This document shows positions 62,249 to 64,000 of a stretch of DNA of 64,000 nt, in pieces. The position numbers were made by a program, and so were the translations under genes. Source of the DNA: Bacteroidota bacterium. Its GTDB lineage: Bacteria > Bacteroidota > Rhodothermia > Balneolales > HLUCCA01. The notes under the pieces were generated by a model. It did not search any database. It had not been told where the DNA came from and saw only the letters and a list, made by a program, of their open reading frames with translations. Each line of letters begins with the position of its first letter. Position 1 is the first letter of the stretch. The stretch spans positions 222,420 through 286,419 of the forward strand of contig JAFIEZ010000008.1 of NCBI GenBank assembly GCA_020832235.1, read 5' to 3'.

Positions 62249-62576
62249 AATAGTATTCAAATTATGGGGGGGGGCTAGATCAAATGTTTTTGTCTGTGAT
62301 ATGATTTACGTCCAAAAAAAGACAAAGAAGTGATTGACAAATCAAGTTGTGATTGTTATCTGTCCAGGCTATATAGCTCTATGGTAGATTTAATACCCGA
62401 ATAGTACATCCTTACCTAATAACTTACTCCTTGAAACAATCCATTTTAGTGTCTTTAAAATGGAGAGAAAATTAGATAGCAGTTAAATATTAATTATAAC
62501 AATGCAACTACAACAAGAAATCACATCCTCTATTTTCTAATTGTTTAGAGATGGTGGAGATTATAATATCAAAAAT

Positions 62577-63719
62577 ATGTCCGGAGTAATTATTGCGATA
62601 AGTGGATCAAAAACTGGTGGAGCAGAAACTAGAGGTATCAAAATAGCCAGTGCTCTAAGTAAAGATATTGAAGTGGTCTTAGTAATCAATAAAGACTTAC
62701 ATAGTGCAGTCTTAAACAATAAGTTATTGTTTAAATGTATAGAAAATCTTAAAATAGTTACAATTTCAAATAGCGTATTAAATAAAATACTATATAAAAC
62801 TGTACTAAAAATAGAGAATTATATACCAGTATTCATAGCTAGATATATATATGTAGAATTGATTGCATTTAGATGGGTAAAAATTCTAAGCGACTATGGG
62901 TATCCAGTTCATAACATATGTGGTGAAATTTCAAGAATTGCAACTGCTGTGGTTTCAGCTCATAAAAATGTGACAATAGAACTCACAAGTAATCGTCTTG
63001 ATAGTCAATTAGATAGGTTAGAAAGACTAATAGGTTATAATGAAGGAAATACTAATTTAATTGCAGTAAGTGATACAGTAAAGGATAGGTATAGTAAGTA
63101 TGGAGTAACCGATGTATACCAATCAGCCTTTGTTTTTAAAAACAACTTAAGGGAAGTAAAAGAAGAAAACAAGGAAAATGTAATAATTTTTGGACACCAG
63201 CTTAAGAAAGAAAAGAATGCGATATTGTTTGCTGATGCTATATCAGATTTATATAGTGAAAATAAGCTCAAATCTTGGAGAATTTTAATTTTAGGAGATG
63301 GTCCACTACGAAAACAATTAGAATCAATATTGTCAATACCAATCAAAAGCCGTGTTGTAGAAATTCGGGAAAGCAATAATTTTGTAGAAGAGCTTAATAA
63401 GGCAAAAATATTTGTATCATTGATAATTACAGGTAATTATCCATCTCAAAGTGTAGCGGAGGCTATTGAGTCAAAATGTTTATTAATACTAAGTGATACT
63501 GGTCTTAGTAGAGAAAAATATGGAGAGAGTGGGATATGCTACACTACACTTGAGAAAAGTGATATTAAAAAAAAGATATTACATTTAATTGATTTATCAG
63601 AAACCGATCTATATAAAATAAATACAACTAAAACATACTCTTTATTCTTGAAATTGTTAAGTGAGTCTCCTACGCAGTCATTGCTTAATAAGTACAAGAC
63701 TTCGAACATACAATTATGA
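62577..63719 (+). CDS. Glycosyltransferase family 4-like protein
   Basis: GSKTGGAETRGIKIASAL N-terminus, VIIFGHQLKKEKNAILFADAI, ILGDGPLRKQLE, PSQSVAEAIESKCLLILSDTG; start set at internal ATG. Confidence 0.85.
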   Translation: MSGVIIAISGSKTGGAETRGIKIASALSKDIEVVLVINKDLHSAVLNNKLLFKCIENLKIVTISNSVLNKILYKTVLKIENYIPVFIARYIYVELIAFRWVKILSDYGYPVHNICGEISRIATAVVSAHKNVTIELTSNRLDSQLDRLERLIGYNEGNTNLIAVSDTVKDRYSKYGVTDVYQSAFVFKNNLREVKEENKENVIIFGHQLKKEKNAILFADAISDLYSENKLKSWRILILGDGPLRKQLESILSIPIKSRVVEIRESNNFVEELNKAKIFVSLIITGNYPSQSVAEAIESKCLLILSDTGLSREKYGESGICYTTLEKSDIKKKILHLIDLSETDLYKINTTKTYSLFLKLLSESPTQSLLNKYKTSNIQL

Positions 63720-63740
63720 TTTATTTATTGTACATATTTA

Positions 63741-64000
63741 TGACCTCCTCCCACAAAATAGAGTCGTTGTAAAATAGAGTTTTTCGGGTAATTTGGAAGG
63801 TGGGAGCATTCCAAAATCAAATCCGAAAGACCGTGAAAAAATCAAAATTTACCGAGGCCCAAATTGCCTTTGCCCTCAAACAAGCCGAGACCGGAACCCG
63901 AGTGGAGGAGATCTGTCGAAAGTTTGGGATCTCTCAAGCCACCTTTTTCAACTGGAAGAAGAAGTACGGCGGATTAGGTACCAGTGAACTTCGACGTCTG
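63741..64000 (+). mobile_element. IS3-family-like insertion sequence, left end, truncated by the window edge
   Basis: TGACCTCCTCCCACAAAATAGAG terminus-like sequence followed by orfA. Confidence 0.75.
63833..64000 (+). CDS. IS3-type transposase OrfA, partial (GTG start)
   Basis: MKKSKFTEAQIAFALKQAETGTRVEEICRKFGISQATFFNWKKKYGGLGTSELRRL...; the listed 63793 ORF is a different, spurious frame. Confidence 0.9.
   Translation, partial: MKKSKFTEAQIAFALKQAETGTRVEEICRKFGISQATFFNWKKKYGGLGTSELRRL

Noticed and set aside
63793-63987. 64-aa + strand ORF at the right edge
   Set aside because: Wrong frame; the GTG-started frame at 63833 encodes a clear IS3-type OrfA.

Overview
The window looks like a chromosomal segment of a Balneolaeota/Rhodothermota-type bacterium; this taxonomic guess is inferred from gene content and style only. 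Positions 1-45.6 kb are mostly housekeeping genes: prmC, LytS/LytTR two-component system, eno, RRM protein, recF, methylmalonyl-CoA mutase plus meaB, acyl-CoA dehydrogenase, an ECF sigma module with Spy/CpxP-like proteins, gcvP plus a SufU-like protein, a primary-type sigma factor, cyanophycinase-like protein, ribBA, yajC, glmS, tRNA-Val and tRNA-Lys. Small toxin-antitoxin loci (MNT/HEPN, VapC, YefM/YoeB) are interspersed. From about 46.2 kb to the window end is an exopolysaccharide/capsule locus. It has two paralogous UpxY/WecA/Wzz blocks; the second UpxY is broken by an in-frame TGA. The second block continues into an AT-rich region with a tyrosine autokinase, a flippase, MurA- and MurB-like enzymes and a glycosyltransferase, bounded by a decayed transposase and an intact-looking IS3-type left end. 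The observations most worth following up are: MurA/MurB paralogs beside a flippase in a polysaccharide locus; a duplicated leader with a 42-codon ORF before both wecA copies; an intergenic 22-bp tandem array sharing an exact 18-mer with the opposite strand of ribBA; a GlmS with a ~200-aa acidic insertion next to its active-site motif; a TA cluster flanked by ~50-bp direct repeats; and several unusual tandem repeats. All calls were made by eye from the sequence and the ORF track; no database searches were run.
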